Assembly: GCF_013394385.1 (NCBI RefSeq)
Contig: NZ_AP022834.1
Location: forward strand, 558,001 to 622,000
DNA length: 64,000 nucleotides
Origin: Kocuria sp. TGY1127_2
GTDB lineage: Bacteria > Actinomycetota > Actinomycetes > Actinomycetales > Micrococcaceae
Direction of reading: 5' to 3'
Shown: positions 43,829-52,352 of the stretch, one piece after another
Layout of the letters: the number at the start of each line of letters is the position of its first letter
Numbering within the stretch: the stretch's first letter is position 1
Notes under the pieces: generated by a model
Seen by the model: only the letters and a program-made list of their open reading frames with translations
What the model was told of the DNA's origin: nothing
The model's database searches: none
Made by a program: the position numbers and the translations under genes

Positions 43829-44563
43829 CTAACCTGCAGCTCCCAGCCAAGTACGCATGGACTGACGGAATTCGGGGTCTTCGAAGCTCGACGTCGCAAA
43901 GTGCGCTGGGGGAGAAGCGCTGACGTCCTCGGCGAGGACGACAACCCGGGTTCCAGCCGCAACGGCCGCCGTGGCGCCTGGACCGGAATCTTCGAATGTC
44001 AGTGCGCGGTCGCACGAGCCCTTGAGGTCTTTCACTGCCTTCACGTACATATCTGGTTCAGGTTTGCCGTGAGGTACGTCGTCACAGGAAACCCATGTTC
44101 CTAGGAAATGCTTGAACCCTGTGGTTTCCAGCTTGGCGTCGAGAATTGCTCGCGTGGAATTGGAAGCGACTCCGACGGGCAGCACCTCGGAACACTCGCG
44201 GACCAGCTCCATTGCACCCGGAATGAGATCGACTCCCTGTTCGATGCGTTGAACGTCCAAGTCGGACAGCAGTGACAGGATCTCCGATCCGCGGCCTTCG
44301 ATCTCCGCCTGCGGCGCATCGTCGGGTAGCTCTTCACGGGCTAGGGCCTCGGCGATCGTCGAGGCGGGCAGGGCCGTCAGTTTGTCGGCGAGGATTTGAG
44401 GGCTGTCCAGTCCGAGGTCGTGGCTGACCCGGGCAATGGTCGCGACCCATGATTTCTCGGTGTCCATGAGGACTCCGTCGCAATCGAAAACCACGGTGGT
44501 AGGAGTCCAGTCGGCGGGAAAAGTGGAGGGGCTCAGGGGCGCAGATCGGCGAGTGAAAGTCAT
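43829..44563 (-). CDS. HAD-superfamily sugar-phosphate phosphatase/phosphoglucomutase-like
   Basis: A 244-residue HAD hydrolase of the beta-phosphoglucomutase subgroup. Motif I is VVFDCDGVLMDTE with nucleophile and acid Asp; the cap domain follows; motif II is VGVASNST; motif III Lys is in GKPEPDMY; motif IV is TFEDSGPGATAA. It dephosphorylates a sugar phosphate or related small molecule. Ribosome site GGAAGGA lies eight bases from the ATG. It is divergent from the siderophore operon and could be under the same iron control, though this is not established. Confidence 0.87.
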   Translation of the reverse strand: MTFTRRSAPLSPSTFPADWTPTTVVFDCDGVLMDTEKSWVATIARVSHDLGLDSPQILADKLTALPASTIAEALAREELPDDAPQAEIEGRGSEILSLLSDLDVQRIEQGVDLIPGAMELVRECSEVLPVGVASNSTRAILDAKLETTGFKHFLGTWVSCDDVPHGKPEPDMYVKAVKDLKGSCDRALTFEDSGPGATAAVAAGTRVVVLAEDVSASPPAHFATSSFEDPEFRQSMRTWLGAAG

Positions 44564-44697
44564 ACCTCCATCCTTCCAGGATGGAGCCGTCCATGCGAGC
44601 AGAGGTTGTCAAGGCTAGCCGTCAGCAACCCGAGGCCGACATCTCGGCGGATATACCCTTTTCGTCACAATTACCTATGCTAATTACGCCCAGGCCA

Positions 44698-44725
44698 TAG
44701 TATGATGAGGCTTGCCTTAGATCAT
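44698..44725 (+). promoter_or_regulatory. Siderophore operon promoter with candidate DtxR/IdeR iron box
   Basis: TAGTAT (44698-44703) or TATGAT (44701-44706) can serve as -10. It overlaps TGAGGCTTGCCTTAGA, a partial match to the DtxR/IdeR box, with AGGC-TT-GCCT at its core. Iron-dependent repression of the downstream uptake operon is the expected role. Confidence 0.55.
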
Positions 44726-44833
44726 CGGCGAATTGGTGCCTGACTTGGCATCCTCATCAATACTTGAACCCTCGCGGTTCGGACCCATTTGGGGGCGACT
44801 CGGGCCCCAGCTTCATAGGAGATAAAACACATT

Positions 44834-45895
44834 ATGGTTTCCATTTCTCGTGGCACCTTCCTGAAGGCGGCTGCCGCTTCGGCTGCCGCGCTCGCTCTTG
44901 CTGGTTGCTCGACGGGTTCCAACGACAACAAGGATTCTTCGTCCTCCGGCGGGTCGTCCTCGGCCGATGCCGACGCCTTCCCGGTAACCCTTGAGTCGTC
45001 GTTCGGTGAAACCACAATCGAATCCGAGCCCAAGAAAATTGTCGGCCTTGGCTGGATCAATGCCGAGATCGTGCTCGCCTTGGGTGTAGTGCCGATCGGT
45101 TCGGGTTACGTGGGTTGGGGCGAGAACGACAACCACTCGACCGACTGGTTCGACGACAAGGTCAAGGAGCTCGGCGGCGAGTTGCCCACTCGCTTCTCGG
45201 AAACCGATGGGACCAATTTCGAAGAGATCGCCAAGCTCTCGCCGGACCTCATCGTGTCCGCGGTCGGCAGCATGGACCAGGAGACTTTCGACAAGCTCAA
45301 GGAAATCGCTCCCGTGGTTGTCTACAACAAGGACCACAAGGACGGCTGGATGGTCCCGTGGCAGGACTCGACCCGCACCATCGGGAAAGCGCTGGGGCGA
45401 AGCTCCGCCGCCGAAGACGTGGTCAAGAAGGTCGAATCCAAGTTGAGCGATGAGGCCGGCAAGTACGGACAGCTCAAGGATGCGACCTTCGTAGCGTCCA
45501 ATCTTTCCGTGTCCGAGGCGCAGCCTACGATCAGCGTCTACACGGAAGGCGATGGTCGCGTGAACTTCCTGCAGACCCTCGGTATGAAGATGTCCGATGC
45601 CGCCAAGTCCGTCAAGGCGGAGACTTTCTACGGCACCTGGTCCAACGAGCGTGCATCCGAGTTGAGCTCGGACATGCTGTACTCGTGGGTCGATTCGGCC
45701 GAAAGCATTGAAAAAATCAAATCCAATGATGTCCTCAAGCAAATTCCCGCAGTAGCCAAGGACGCTGCTGTTCTGGATTACGACAAGAAGCAGGGCCTCG
45801 GTATGGGCAATACCCCGTTGGGTATCGAATGGCTCCTGGACGAGACCGATTTCGTCAAGCAGATCGCCGACGCCGTGACGAACGGCAAGAAGTAG
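44834..45895 (+). CDS. Iron-siderophore ABC transporter substrate-binding lipoprotein
   Basis: A 353-residue FepB/FecB-type protein. The signal has the lipobox ALAGC with Cys25, then a Ser/Asp-rich linker. The PKKIVGLGWINAEIVLALGVVPIG stretch and a long central helix are typical of class III binding proteins for ferric siderophores. SD AGGAG is thirteen bases before the ATG. First gene of a five-gene operon with two permeases, an ATPase and a siderophore-interacting protein. Hydroxamate or catecholate preference is not readable. Confidence 0.92.
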   Translation: MVSISRGTFLKAAAASAAALALAGCSTGSNDNKDSSSSGGSSSADADAFPVTLESSFGETTIESEPKKIVGLGWINAEIVLALGVVPIGSGYVGWGENDNHSTDWFDDKVKELGGELPTRFSETDGTNFEEIAKLSPDLIVSAVGSMDQETFDKLKEIAPVVVYNKDHKDGWMVPWQDSTRTIGKALGRSSAAEDVVKKVESKLSDEAGKYGQLKDATFVASNLSVSEAQPTISVYTEGDGRVNFLQTLGMKMSDAAKSVKAETFYGTWSNERASELSSDMLYSWVDSAESIEKIKSNDVLKQIPAVAKDAAVLDYDKKQGLGMGNTPLGIEWLLDETDFVKQIADAVTNGKK

Positions 45896-45907
45896 TTCGA
45901 ATCGTTG

Positions 45908-46948
45908 ATGTCCACAGCAGTCGAATCCCTTCGACACAGTACGCCGGCCAAAGAGCGGTCCCGCAGGGGCGCGGTCCTGGTCGGCGTACTCGCCCTTTTT
46001 CTCATAGCAGTCCTGGGATCCCTGTTCATCGGCTCAAAACCCGTCAATCCGGTCTCCGCACTTGACGCTCTCCTGGATCCCAGCTCGGGATCCCCGGAAT
46101 CCGTCATCATGTCCGGTCGTCTCAGCCGGACAGTCATCGGAGTCGTGATCGGAGCCGTCCTCGCGACCGCCGGCGCCGCGATGCAGGGCGTCACCCGCAA
46201 CCCACTGGGCGATCCGGCGATTCTCGGTATCAATTCCGGGGCTACATGCTTCGTCGTTCTCGGAATCGCCCTCGTGGGTGCTTCGGGTGCCGCGGCCTAT
46301 GCGGTGTGGGCGCTGGTCGGTGCCGCTTTTGCGGCAGTACTGGTGTATGCCATCGCAAGCATAGGTCGGGAAGGGGCGACGCCGATCAAGCTGGCCCTGG
46401 TGGGTGCGGCCTTCAGTGCGGGCGCGTTGTCGGTGACGAACGCCTTGATTCTGCAAGGACAGGAAACCCTGGACGAATTCCGGCACTGGCAGATCGGCTC
46501 CCTCTCCCGGGCGACCTACGGCGATCTACTGACGGTTCTGCCCTTGATCGCGCTCGGGCTCGTGCTGACCGTGGGCCTTGCATCCTCGATCAATAACTTT
46601 GCTTTGGGCGACGACATGGCGAAGTCCTTGGGCGAGAAAGTCGCCCTCAAAAGATTCGTCATCTTCGTGGGAATCACTGCCTTGTGCGGAAGTGCGGTTG
46701 CCCTCGCCGGGCCCATCGCGTTCCTCGGTCTGATGATTCCGCATGCTCTGCGTGCGGTGATCGGCCCCGATTACCGGTGGATCATGCCCTTGAGCTTATT
46801 CGCAGGTCCCGTCGTCCTCCTGTGGGCCGACGTCGTCGGGCGAGTCCTCCTGCCGCCCACGGAAATCGAAGTCGGCGTGACCATGGCGATCGTCGGGGTC
46901 CCGATATTCATCTACCTCATCCGTTCACGGAAGGCGGTCAACCTATGA
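45908..46948 (+). CDS. Iron-siderophore ABC transporter permease (FecCD family)
   Basis: A 346-residue permease with eight to ten membrane helices. [31 protein letters not shown] is the family signature; its G-A loop contacts the ATPase. It forms a heterodimer with the next gene's product. ATG at 45908; a TTG three bases earlier is also in frame. No strong ribosome site is seen. The stop overlaps the start of the second permease (ATGA). Confidence 0.92.
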   Translation: [346 protein letters not shown]

Positions 46949-48021
46949 GCGTTACCGTCAAAGACCGGACCGAGAAGAAGCCAGAAGGCACCCTGGCCTA
47001 CGATGTGTCTGCGATGCGACGCCGCAGAGCCGCGCGACCGGTCGTGGCCGTCGTCGCTCTCGCCGTGGCCCTGCTGGGTGCCATCGCGGTCCGGGTCCTC
47101 CTCGGTACCTATACGGTCACAATTCCTGACTTCTTCTCGATTCTTTCCGGCAAGACCATTCCGGGTGCGGCCGGTGCAAAGTTCATCGTTCTGCAAGACA
47201 AGCTTCCCCATGCGATTCTGGGGGCCTTCGCGGGGCTCGCCTTCGGCTCCGCCGGAGCAATCTTCCAACTGCTCCTCCGCAACCCTCTGGCCAGCCCGGA
47301 CATTATCGGCGTGAATTCTTCCGCGAGTCTCGGGGCCATAGTCGCGGTTTCCTTGTTCGGCGCGGCCGGAACCGGGATGGCCGTAGGCGGTCTGATCGGC
47401 GCCGTGGTGTGCGTGGTCGTAATCTTCAGCCTGTCCATCGGGCGTGAAGGGATGGTCGGCAACCGTTTCATCCTGATCGGCCTCGGCATATCAGTCCTCG
47501 CGGTGGCTCTGGCCAATTACCTGCTGTCTCGCGTGAACATCTACAAAGCTGCAGATGCCGCAATCTGGCTGACCGGCTCGCTCGGGTCCGCTAATTGGCA
47601 GCGAATCTCGATGCTTGGCGTCGTCCTGGTGATCGTCCTGCCCCTGATCGCAATTTTCTCCAAGAACCTTCACTCTCTGGAGGTGGGAGACGAACTGGCT
47701 TCGGGGCTCGGTGTTCCCGTGACCGTGACCCGGTGGCTCTACGTGGCTCTGGCCGTTGCGTTGGTGGCCTTCGCGGTCGCCATGACGGGGCCGATCACCT
47801 TCGTCGCATTCGTCTCCGGGCCGATTGCCCGCAAATGCGTGGGCGGCAGACACTCCGTGACTGCTTCCGCGCTCATCGGCGCGACCATCGTTGTCCTGGC
47901 CGACTTCGTCGCCGCAAATCTGATTCCGGGCGGTCGGCTCCCCGTCGGTGTCGTGACCGGCATCGTGGGTGCGCCCATTCTGCTGTGGCTGGTCGCCGCA
48001 GCCCAGAAAGAGAGGTCCTGA
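46945..48021 (+). CDS. Iron-siderophore ABC transporter permease (FecCD family), second subunit
   Basis: A 358-residue permease with a cytoplasmic basic N-terminus (about 35 residues), then eight to ten helices. AFAGLAFGSAGAIFQLLLRNPLASPDIIGVNSSAS corresponds to the FecCD signature. The ATG at 46945 overlaps the previous stop. The frame is open for a further 87 codons upstream but that part overlaps the first permease and is not used. Confidence 0.92.
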   Translation: MSVTVKDRTEKKPEGTLAYDVSAMRRRRAARPVVAVVALAVALLGAIAVRVLLGTYTVTIPDFFSILSGKTIPGAAGAKFIVLQDKLPHAILGAFAGLAFGSAGAIFQLLLRNPLASPDIIGVNSSASLGAIVAVSLFGAAGTGMAVGGLIGAVVCVVVIFSLSIGREGMVGNRFILIGLGISVLAVALANYLLSRVNIYKAADAAIWLTGSLGSANWQRISMLGVVLVIVLPLIAIFSKNLHSLEVGDELASGLGVPVTVTRWLYVALAVALVAFAVAMTGPITFVAFVSGPIARKCVGGRHSVTASALIGATIVVLADFVAANLIPGGRLPVGVVTGIVGAPILLWLVAAAQKERS

Positions 48022-48026
48022 TCCTT

Positions 48027-48848
48027 ATGACCAAAGTCCGAACTTCTTCCTCATCCCAACAGCTGCGTCTGTGCGCAGAATCGCTGACTCTCAATTACGG
48101 TGGCCGCAACATCGTTGAGAACCTGGACTTCCAGGTCCCTGCCGGTCAGGTCACCGCGATCATTGGACCCAACGGATGCGGCAAGTCCACGCTGTTGCGC
48201 GGGTTCTCTCGTTTGCTCAAGCCTGCCGGCGGTCGAGTTCACCTCGACTCCAAAGACCTGTCCAAGTACGGTTCGCGAGACTTCGCACGCCGCGTGGGGC
48301 TGCTCCCGCAGCATCCGGTGGCGCCGGACGGAATCACGGTCGCCGACCTTGTGTCCCGAGGAAGATATCCCTATCAGGGCATGTTTTCCAAAGCATCCCG
48401 AGAGGACGACGCCGCAGTCGCGTGGGCGTTGGAAGCGACGCATACCGATCAGCTCGCCGAGATTCCCGTGGCGGAGCTCTCGGGCGGGCAACGTCAACGC
48501 GTGTGGATTGCGATGGCTCTGGCCCAGGAAACCGATGTCCTCCTCCTCGACGAGCCGACCACGTACCTCGACCTCGCTCACCAGGTGGACCTGGTTGACC
48601 TCGTCGTGGACCTCAATCGCGCGAGGGGAACCACGATGGTTCTGGTCCTTCACGAGCTGAACTTGGCAGCGCGTTGTGCAGACCACCTTGTGGCCATGAA
48701 GAACGGCGAGATCAAGATGTCGGGTCGGCCGGCTGAGGTCTTGACTCGAGAAAATTTGGCCGATGTCTTCGGCCTCGATGCAGTCGTTAGCCCGGATGAG
48801 GGTGGGTCACCCGTCGTCGTACCGACCCCCAGAAAGGAACTGGTATGA
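48027..48848 (+). CDS. Iron-siderophore ABC transporter ATP-binding protein
   Basis: A 273-residue ATPase of the FepC/FecE group. Walker A GPNGCGKST, RVGLLPQHPVAPDGITV with the Q loop, signature LSGGQRQRVWIAMALAQ and Walker B LLLDEPTTYLDLAHQ are those of iron-siderophore importers. Its start is 5 bases past the permease stop, and its stop overlaps the SIP gene start (ATGA). Confidence 0.95.
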   Translation: MTKVRTSSSSQQLRLCAESLTLNYGGRNIVENLDFQVPAGQVTAIIGPNGCGKSTLLRGFSRLLKPAGGRVHLDSKDLSKYGSRDFARRVGLLPQHPVAPDGITVADLVSRGRYPYQGMFSKASREDDAAVAWALEATHTDQLAEIPVAELSGGQRQRVWIAMALAQETDVLLLDEPTTYLDLAHQVDLVDLVVDLNRARGTTMVLVLHELNLAARCADHLVAMKNGEIKMSGRPAEVLTRENLADVFGLDAVVSPDEGGSPVVVPTPRKELV

Positions 48849-49828
48849 GCAACATCCCCATGGAACTCTTCGAAGCCGAGGTCACGGGGACGGAACGCCT
48901 GAGCCGTGACTTCGTACGAATCCGGCTCGCATCCGAACAGCTGACCAGGTTGGCTGCCCCGGCGGGAGACGGGAGCGGTCAGGTCCTCGATTCCTATCTG
49001 AAGCTCTTCATTCCGCATCCTGAGCTCTCGGGCCCCGTGCGCTTGGATCTCAACGACACCTGGCGGAAGGACTGGTTCGCCGCGGATCCCAAGGAACGCG
49101 GCGGTTGGATCCGTACCTACACCCTTCGGGATTCCCGGACCTGGACATCTCCTGCTGGAAGCCAGGGAGTCGAAATCGATGTCGATTTCGTCCTGCATCC
49201 TGCGGAGGGAAAATCCGAAGACAGTGACCAGCCGTCCGAGATGGGGCCCGGCGCGACCTGGGCTTCCCGGGCGAAGGTCGGCGACAGTTTGAGCTTTATC
49301 GGCCCGTCCCGTGAAGGGCAGCTCTGGTCGATGTGGAAGCCCGAGCAGGCCGATACGGTCATCGTTTGCGCCGACGAAACTGCTGTTCCCGCCGCTATGT
49401 CGGTCCTGCGCACCTTGCCGCAGGGGGCTCATGCCCGATTCCTGTTGGAGGTCCCCGAGGGCAACGCTGAACTGGACCGCCATGCACAGCCGTTGATCGA
49501 GGAAGCCCGTCGGCACGGCGACGTCGAACTCCACTGGCTCGAACGCCGAGAAGGCATGGTCCGAGGCAAACTCACACTTCAGGCATTGCGCGAGGCGCTG
49601 GGCATCGAACCGCACGAGGATGACGCGGACAGCCCTCTCGGGGTCAAAGTTGCCGCGGATGAAATCGTGTGGAAGACCACTGAGGACCCGGGCAGCACGT
49701 ACGTTTACCTGGCGGGTGAGGCCTCCGTGGTTCGTGCAGCGCGCCGAGTGTGTGTTAACGAAGCCAATATCGAGAAGTCGAGCATTTCCTTTATGGGCTA
49801 CTGGAAAGCAGGCCACGCGGAGTCCTAG
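48845..49828 (+). CDS. Siderophore-interacting protein (FAD-binding ferric reductase)
   Basis: A 327-residue SIP/ViuB-family flavoprotein. The N-terminal FAD-binding barrel includes GGWIRTYTLRDSR with the flavin-contacting R-x-Y-T; the C-terminal NAD(P)H part includes VIVCADETAVPAAMSVLRTLP and YVYLAGEASVVRAARR. It releases iron from the imported siderophore by reduction in the cytoplasm. It is last in the uptake operon and translationally coupled to the ATPase. An insert near residues 105-130 is longer than in short SIPs. Confidence 0.92.
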   Translation: MSNIPMELFEAEVTGTERLSRDFVRIRLASEQLTRLAAPAGDGSGQVLDSYLKLFIPHPELSGPVRLDLNDTWRKDWFAADPKERGGWIRTYTLRDSRTWTSPAGSQGVEIDVDFVLHPAEGKSEDSDQPSEMGPGATWASRAKVGDSLSFIGPSREGQLWSMWKPEQADTVIVCADETAVPAAMSVLRTLPQGAHARFLLEVPEGNAELDRHAQPLIEEARRHGDVELHWLERREGMVRGKLTLQALREALGIEPHEDDADSPLGVKVAADEIVWKTTEDPGSTYVYLAGEASVVRAARRVCVNEANIEKSSISFMGYWKAGHAES

Positions 49829-49959
49829 GTCCATGCCCGGCTTTTTTGCCCGGGCGTGTTGCGGTGCGCTGTGGGCGGGCATAACGTCGTGGGTGTGGGT
49901 GCTTCGCATGGGGGAGAATTGCCTGTGATCCATGGAAGCACACGTTGGTTTGGAGAGTT

Positions 49960-50817
49960 ATGTCCACAGTCGCCGATGCGGAATCGGAAGATCGCGCAGA
50001 GCGGGAGCCCATCCGATTTGTGGCCCTCGGGGATTCCTTCACGGAAGGAGTGGGGGACGACGACCCCACGCGCCCGAATGGAGTCCGCGGGTGGGCCGAC
50101 CGTGTTGCGGAGCAGCTGACGCTCCGTTTCCCTCGGACGACGTACGCGAATTTGGCGATTCGCGGCCGAACCATGGGGCCGATTCTTGATGAGCAGATCG
50201 AGGCGGCATTGGCTCTGGAGCCGACGCTCGTAAGCATTTACGGCGGCGGAAACGACATTCTGCGGCCCAACGTGGACGTGGACGAGCTGATGGTCGGCTA
50301 TGAGGATGCGATCTCGCGTCTGCGGTCGAGCGGGGCTCACGTTCTGACCTTTACCGGATTCGATGCGAAGAATTTCTACGGTGTCTTCAAGGGAACCCGG
50401 GGTCGCGCGGCGATCTACAACGAACTCCTGCGGGAAATCGTTGATCGTCACGGAGTGATCTTGGTCGATTTCTGGCGCATGAGCAAAGAATTCTCGGATG
50501 CTCGCTACTGGGCACCGGACCGTTTGCATATGAATACCCGGGGCCACCGAAAGCTTGCGGGCAAGGTCCTTGAAGCGCTGGACGTGACCCCGGCGGTGGA
50601 TCTCGGTTTGGAGCCTCTGCCGCAAATGCGTCGTGTTTCACGCGTGCAAACGACCCGTGCCAATGTCGATTGGGTGCGCGAATTCGCGTTGCCGTGGGTC
50701 GGGCGTAGACTGAGAGGGACCTCATCAGGCGATTTACTGTCACCGAAATACCCCGAGCTTCAAAGTATGACGGTGACGGAGCCTAGGGTTGATGAGGCGG
50801 CCGAATCCGGTGATTAA
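49960..50817 (+). CDS. SGNH/GDSL-family hydrolase
   Basis: A 285-residue SGNH esterase without a signal peptide. Block I is FVALGDSFTEGVGDD with the nucleophile Ser; block II has LAIRGRTMG; block III is YGGGNDILRP with Asn; block V is APDRLHMNTRGHRKLA with Asp and His. These hydrolases act on acyl esters; a cytoplasmic location is implied. The ATG at 49960 has GGAGAG two bases upstream, a short spacing; a TTG at 49945 is in frame. Single gene before a ribosomal-protein operon. Confidence 0.85.
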   Translation: MSTVADAESEDRAEREPIRFVALGDSFTEGVGDDDPTRPNGVRGWADRVAEQLTLRFPRTTYANLAIRGRTMGPILDEQIEAALALEPTLVSIYGGGNDILRPNVDVDELMVGYEDAISRLRSSGAHVLTFTGFDAKNFYGVFKGTRGRAAIYNELLREIVDRHGVILVDFWRMSKEFSDARYWAPDRLHMNTRGHRKLAGKVLEALDVTPAVDLGLEPLPQMRRVSRVQTTRANVDWVREFALPWVGRRLRGTSSGDLLSPKYPELQSMTVTEPRVDEAAESGD

Positions 50818-50840
50818 GACCATGTTCTGCCCTGGGCAGG

Positions 50841-51093
50841 TTGCGCTTGGTACGGCTATTCCATAGTATTTAACGCTGTCGTAGTGGTGAGTCCACCTCT
50901 CGGCACCGAAGAAAGCTTCACCGTTATCCCGCGGCGGGGGCAGGACCTGAAAATCTCACGCAGGCGCCTGTTCCACACTCTGGCCCGGCGAATAACCCGG
51001 TGCTCTAAGTAGGTGACGGAGCGCTCGGAAGGCCCGCATTCGTGTAGGCAACAACTGCGCACCGTCATTTTGTCAACATTTGGAGGAGAAACT
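50841..51093 (+). promoter_or_regulatory. Promoter and long leader of the rpmB operon
   Basis: TTGCGC (50841-50846), 17 bases, TAGTAT (50864-50869) is a good promoter, giving a leader of about 220 bases before rpmB. The leader holds GGTGAG-TCC-ACCTCT and CACCGAAGAAAGCTTCACC-type short dyads and no open frame. It could carry translational or metal control of the ribosomal proteins. No Zur box was recognised. Confidence 0.55.
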
Positions 51094-51330
51094 ATGGCAG
51101 CCGTCTGCCAGGTGACCGGAGCTGTTCCCGGCTTTGGACACAGCATTTCGCACTCGCACCGCCGCACCAAGCGCCGGTTCGATCCGAACATTCAGAAGAA
51201 GCGCTACTGGGTCCCGTCCCTTCGCCGCAATGTCACGCTGAACGTGTCCGCCAAGGGCATCAAGGTTATTGACAGCCGCGGTATCGACGCGGTCGTAGCC
51301 GACATCCTTGCACGCGGGGAGAAGATTTAA
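51094..51330 (+). CDS. rpmB: 50S ribosomal protein L28 (zinc-independent type)
   Basis: A 78-residue L28. [29 protein letters not shown] is the family start; the usual C-x2-C zinc ribbon is missing, only Cys5 remaining. GGAGGAG precedes the ATG. First of rpmB-rpmG-rpsN, the order of alternative zinc-free ribosomal proteins in actinobacteria. Confidence 0.95.
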   Translation: MAAVCQVTGAVPGFGHSISHSHRRTKRRFDPNIQKKRYWVPSLRRNVTLNVSAKGIKVIDSRGIDAVVADILARGEKI

Positions 51331-51332
51331 GC

Positions 51333-51503
51333 ATGGCATCGAATACCAAGGACGTTCGTCCGATCATCAAGCTGAAGTCCACTGCCGGCACCGGTTACAC
51401 CTACGTAACCCGCAAGAACCGCCGCAATAACCCGGACCGCCTGGTCATGAAGAAGTACGACCCGGTTGTCCGCAAGCACGTTGATTTCCGAGAGGAGCGC
51501 TAA
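51333..51503 (+). CDS. rpmG: 50S ribosomal protein L33 (zinc-independent type)
   Basis: A 56-residue L33. It starts [21 protein letters not shown] and has [19 protein letters not shown]. No cysteine is present, so no zinc ribbon. The ATG is 2 bases past the rpmB stop and GGGGAGAAG serves as ribosome site. Confidence 0.95.
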   Translation: MASNTKDVRPIIKLKSTAGTGYTYVTRKNRRNNPDRLVMKKYDPVVRKHVDFREER

Positions 51504-51508
51504 GAGCA

Positions 51509-51814
51509 ATGGCCAAGAAGTCCAAGATCGCTCGTAACGAGCAGCGCAAGGTCATCGTTGAGCGCTACGCGGAGAAGCGTGCTGCCCTCAAGAAGACCCT
51601 TGTAGATGAGAACGCATCCCCGGAGGAGCGCGAAGAGGCCCGGTTGGGCTTGCAGAAGCTTCCCCGCAATGCTTCTCCTATCCGTATCCGTAACCGCGAC
51701 CAGATCGACGGTCGTCCGCGCGGTACCTTCCAGAAGTTTGGGATTTCCCGTGTTCGCTTCCGCCAAATGGCGCACCGAGGCGAATTGCCGGGAATTACCA
51801 AGTCAAGCTGGTAA
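51509..51814 (+). CDS. rpsN: 30S ribosomal protein S14 (zinc-independent type)
   Basis: A 101-residue S14. It begins [24 protein letters not shown] and ends with [32 protein letters not shown], the S14 core. The zinc-type protein is about 61 residues with two C-x2-C; this long, cysteine-free form does not need zinc. It closes the rpmB-rpmG-rpsN operon. Confidence 0.95.
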   Translation: MAKKSKIARNEQRKVIVERYAEKRAALKKTLVDENASPEEREEARLGLQKLPRNASPIRIRNRDQIDGRPRGTFQKFGISRVRFRQMAHRGELPGITKSSW

Positions 51815-51833
51815 TTTTTCGGTTGTAGGCCGG

Positions 51834-51839
51834 TATAGT
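51834..51839 (+). promoter_or_regulatory. -10 element of the HU gene
   Basis: TATAGT lies 44 bases upstream of the HU start; no good -35 is seen 16-18 bases ahead. It suggests HU has its own start in addition to any read-through. Confidence 0.4.
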
Positions 51840-51882
51840 CGGCTTGAGCCAAGAAAATTCAAGTCTCAGGAGGGACACAGAT

Positions 51883-52167
51883 ATGGCTAAGAACCGTAGC
51901 GAACTCGTTTCAGAGGTTGCCGAGAAGTCGGGCATGAGTCAGGCCGCCGTCAATGGCGTTCTGGATGCTGTCTTCCAGGTTTTCGAATCCTCGGTTTCCA
52001 AGGGCGAGAAGATCACCATCCCCGGCTGGTTGTCGGTGGAGCGCACCGATCGTGCAGCACGCACCGGTCGTAACCCGCAGACCGGCGAGGCCATCAAGAT
52101 CCCCGCTGGTCATGGCGTCAAGTTGAGCGCTGGTTCCAAGCTCAAAGCAGCTGTTGCCAAGAAGTAG
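51883..52167 (+). CDS. HU family DNA-binding protein
   Basis: A 94-residue histone-like protein. NRSELVSEVAEKSGMSQAAVNGVLDAV is the HU helical half; RTGRNPQTGEAIKIPAG is the DNA-wrapping beta arm. It lacks the long lysine-rich tail of the mycobacterial/streptomycete HupB/HupS form. The ATG has CAGGAGGGA. It is expressed strongly in most bacteria and bends DNA nonspecifically. Confidence 0.93.
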   Translation: MAKNRSELVSEVAEKSGMSQAAVNGVLDAVFQVFESSVSKGEKITIPGWLSVERTDRAARTGRNPQTGEAIKIPAGHGVKLSAGSKLKAAVAKK

Positions 52168-52187
52168 TCATCCGACTGCAGACGCTT

Positions 52188-52225
52188 GAAAGCCCCGCGT
52201 TCCTCTTCAGGAACGCGGGGCTTTC
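52188..52225 (+). terminator. Strong terminator after HU gene
   Basis: GAAAGCCCCGCGTTCCT (52188-52204) and AGGAACGCGGGGCTTTC (52209-52225) form a perfect 17-bp stem with a CTTC loop, followed by TTTG. Confidence 0.9.
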
Positions 52226-52352
52226 TTTGTGCCCAGTGGACGCCGTGTGATCCTACGTACTAGGGGATCGCCCAGGGCGAAACCATTGGTAGACTGAGTG
52301 CGTCTTTCAGGCTGATCGCTGTCATGTCGAGGAACTCAGGGGGTGGACCGTC

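Noticed and set aside
49834-49860. GC-rich hairpin with a T-run after the SIP gene
   Set aside because: The T-run is in the loop rather than after the stem, so it is a poor terminator; not listed as a feature.
50870-51093. Zur box ahead of rpmB
   Set aside because: No inverted repeat close to the actinobacterial Zur consensus was visible in the leader.
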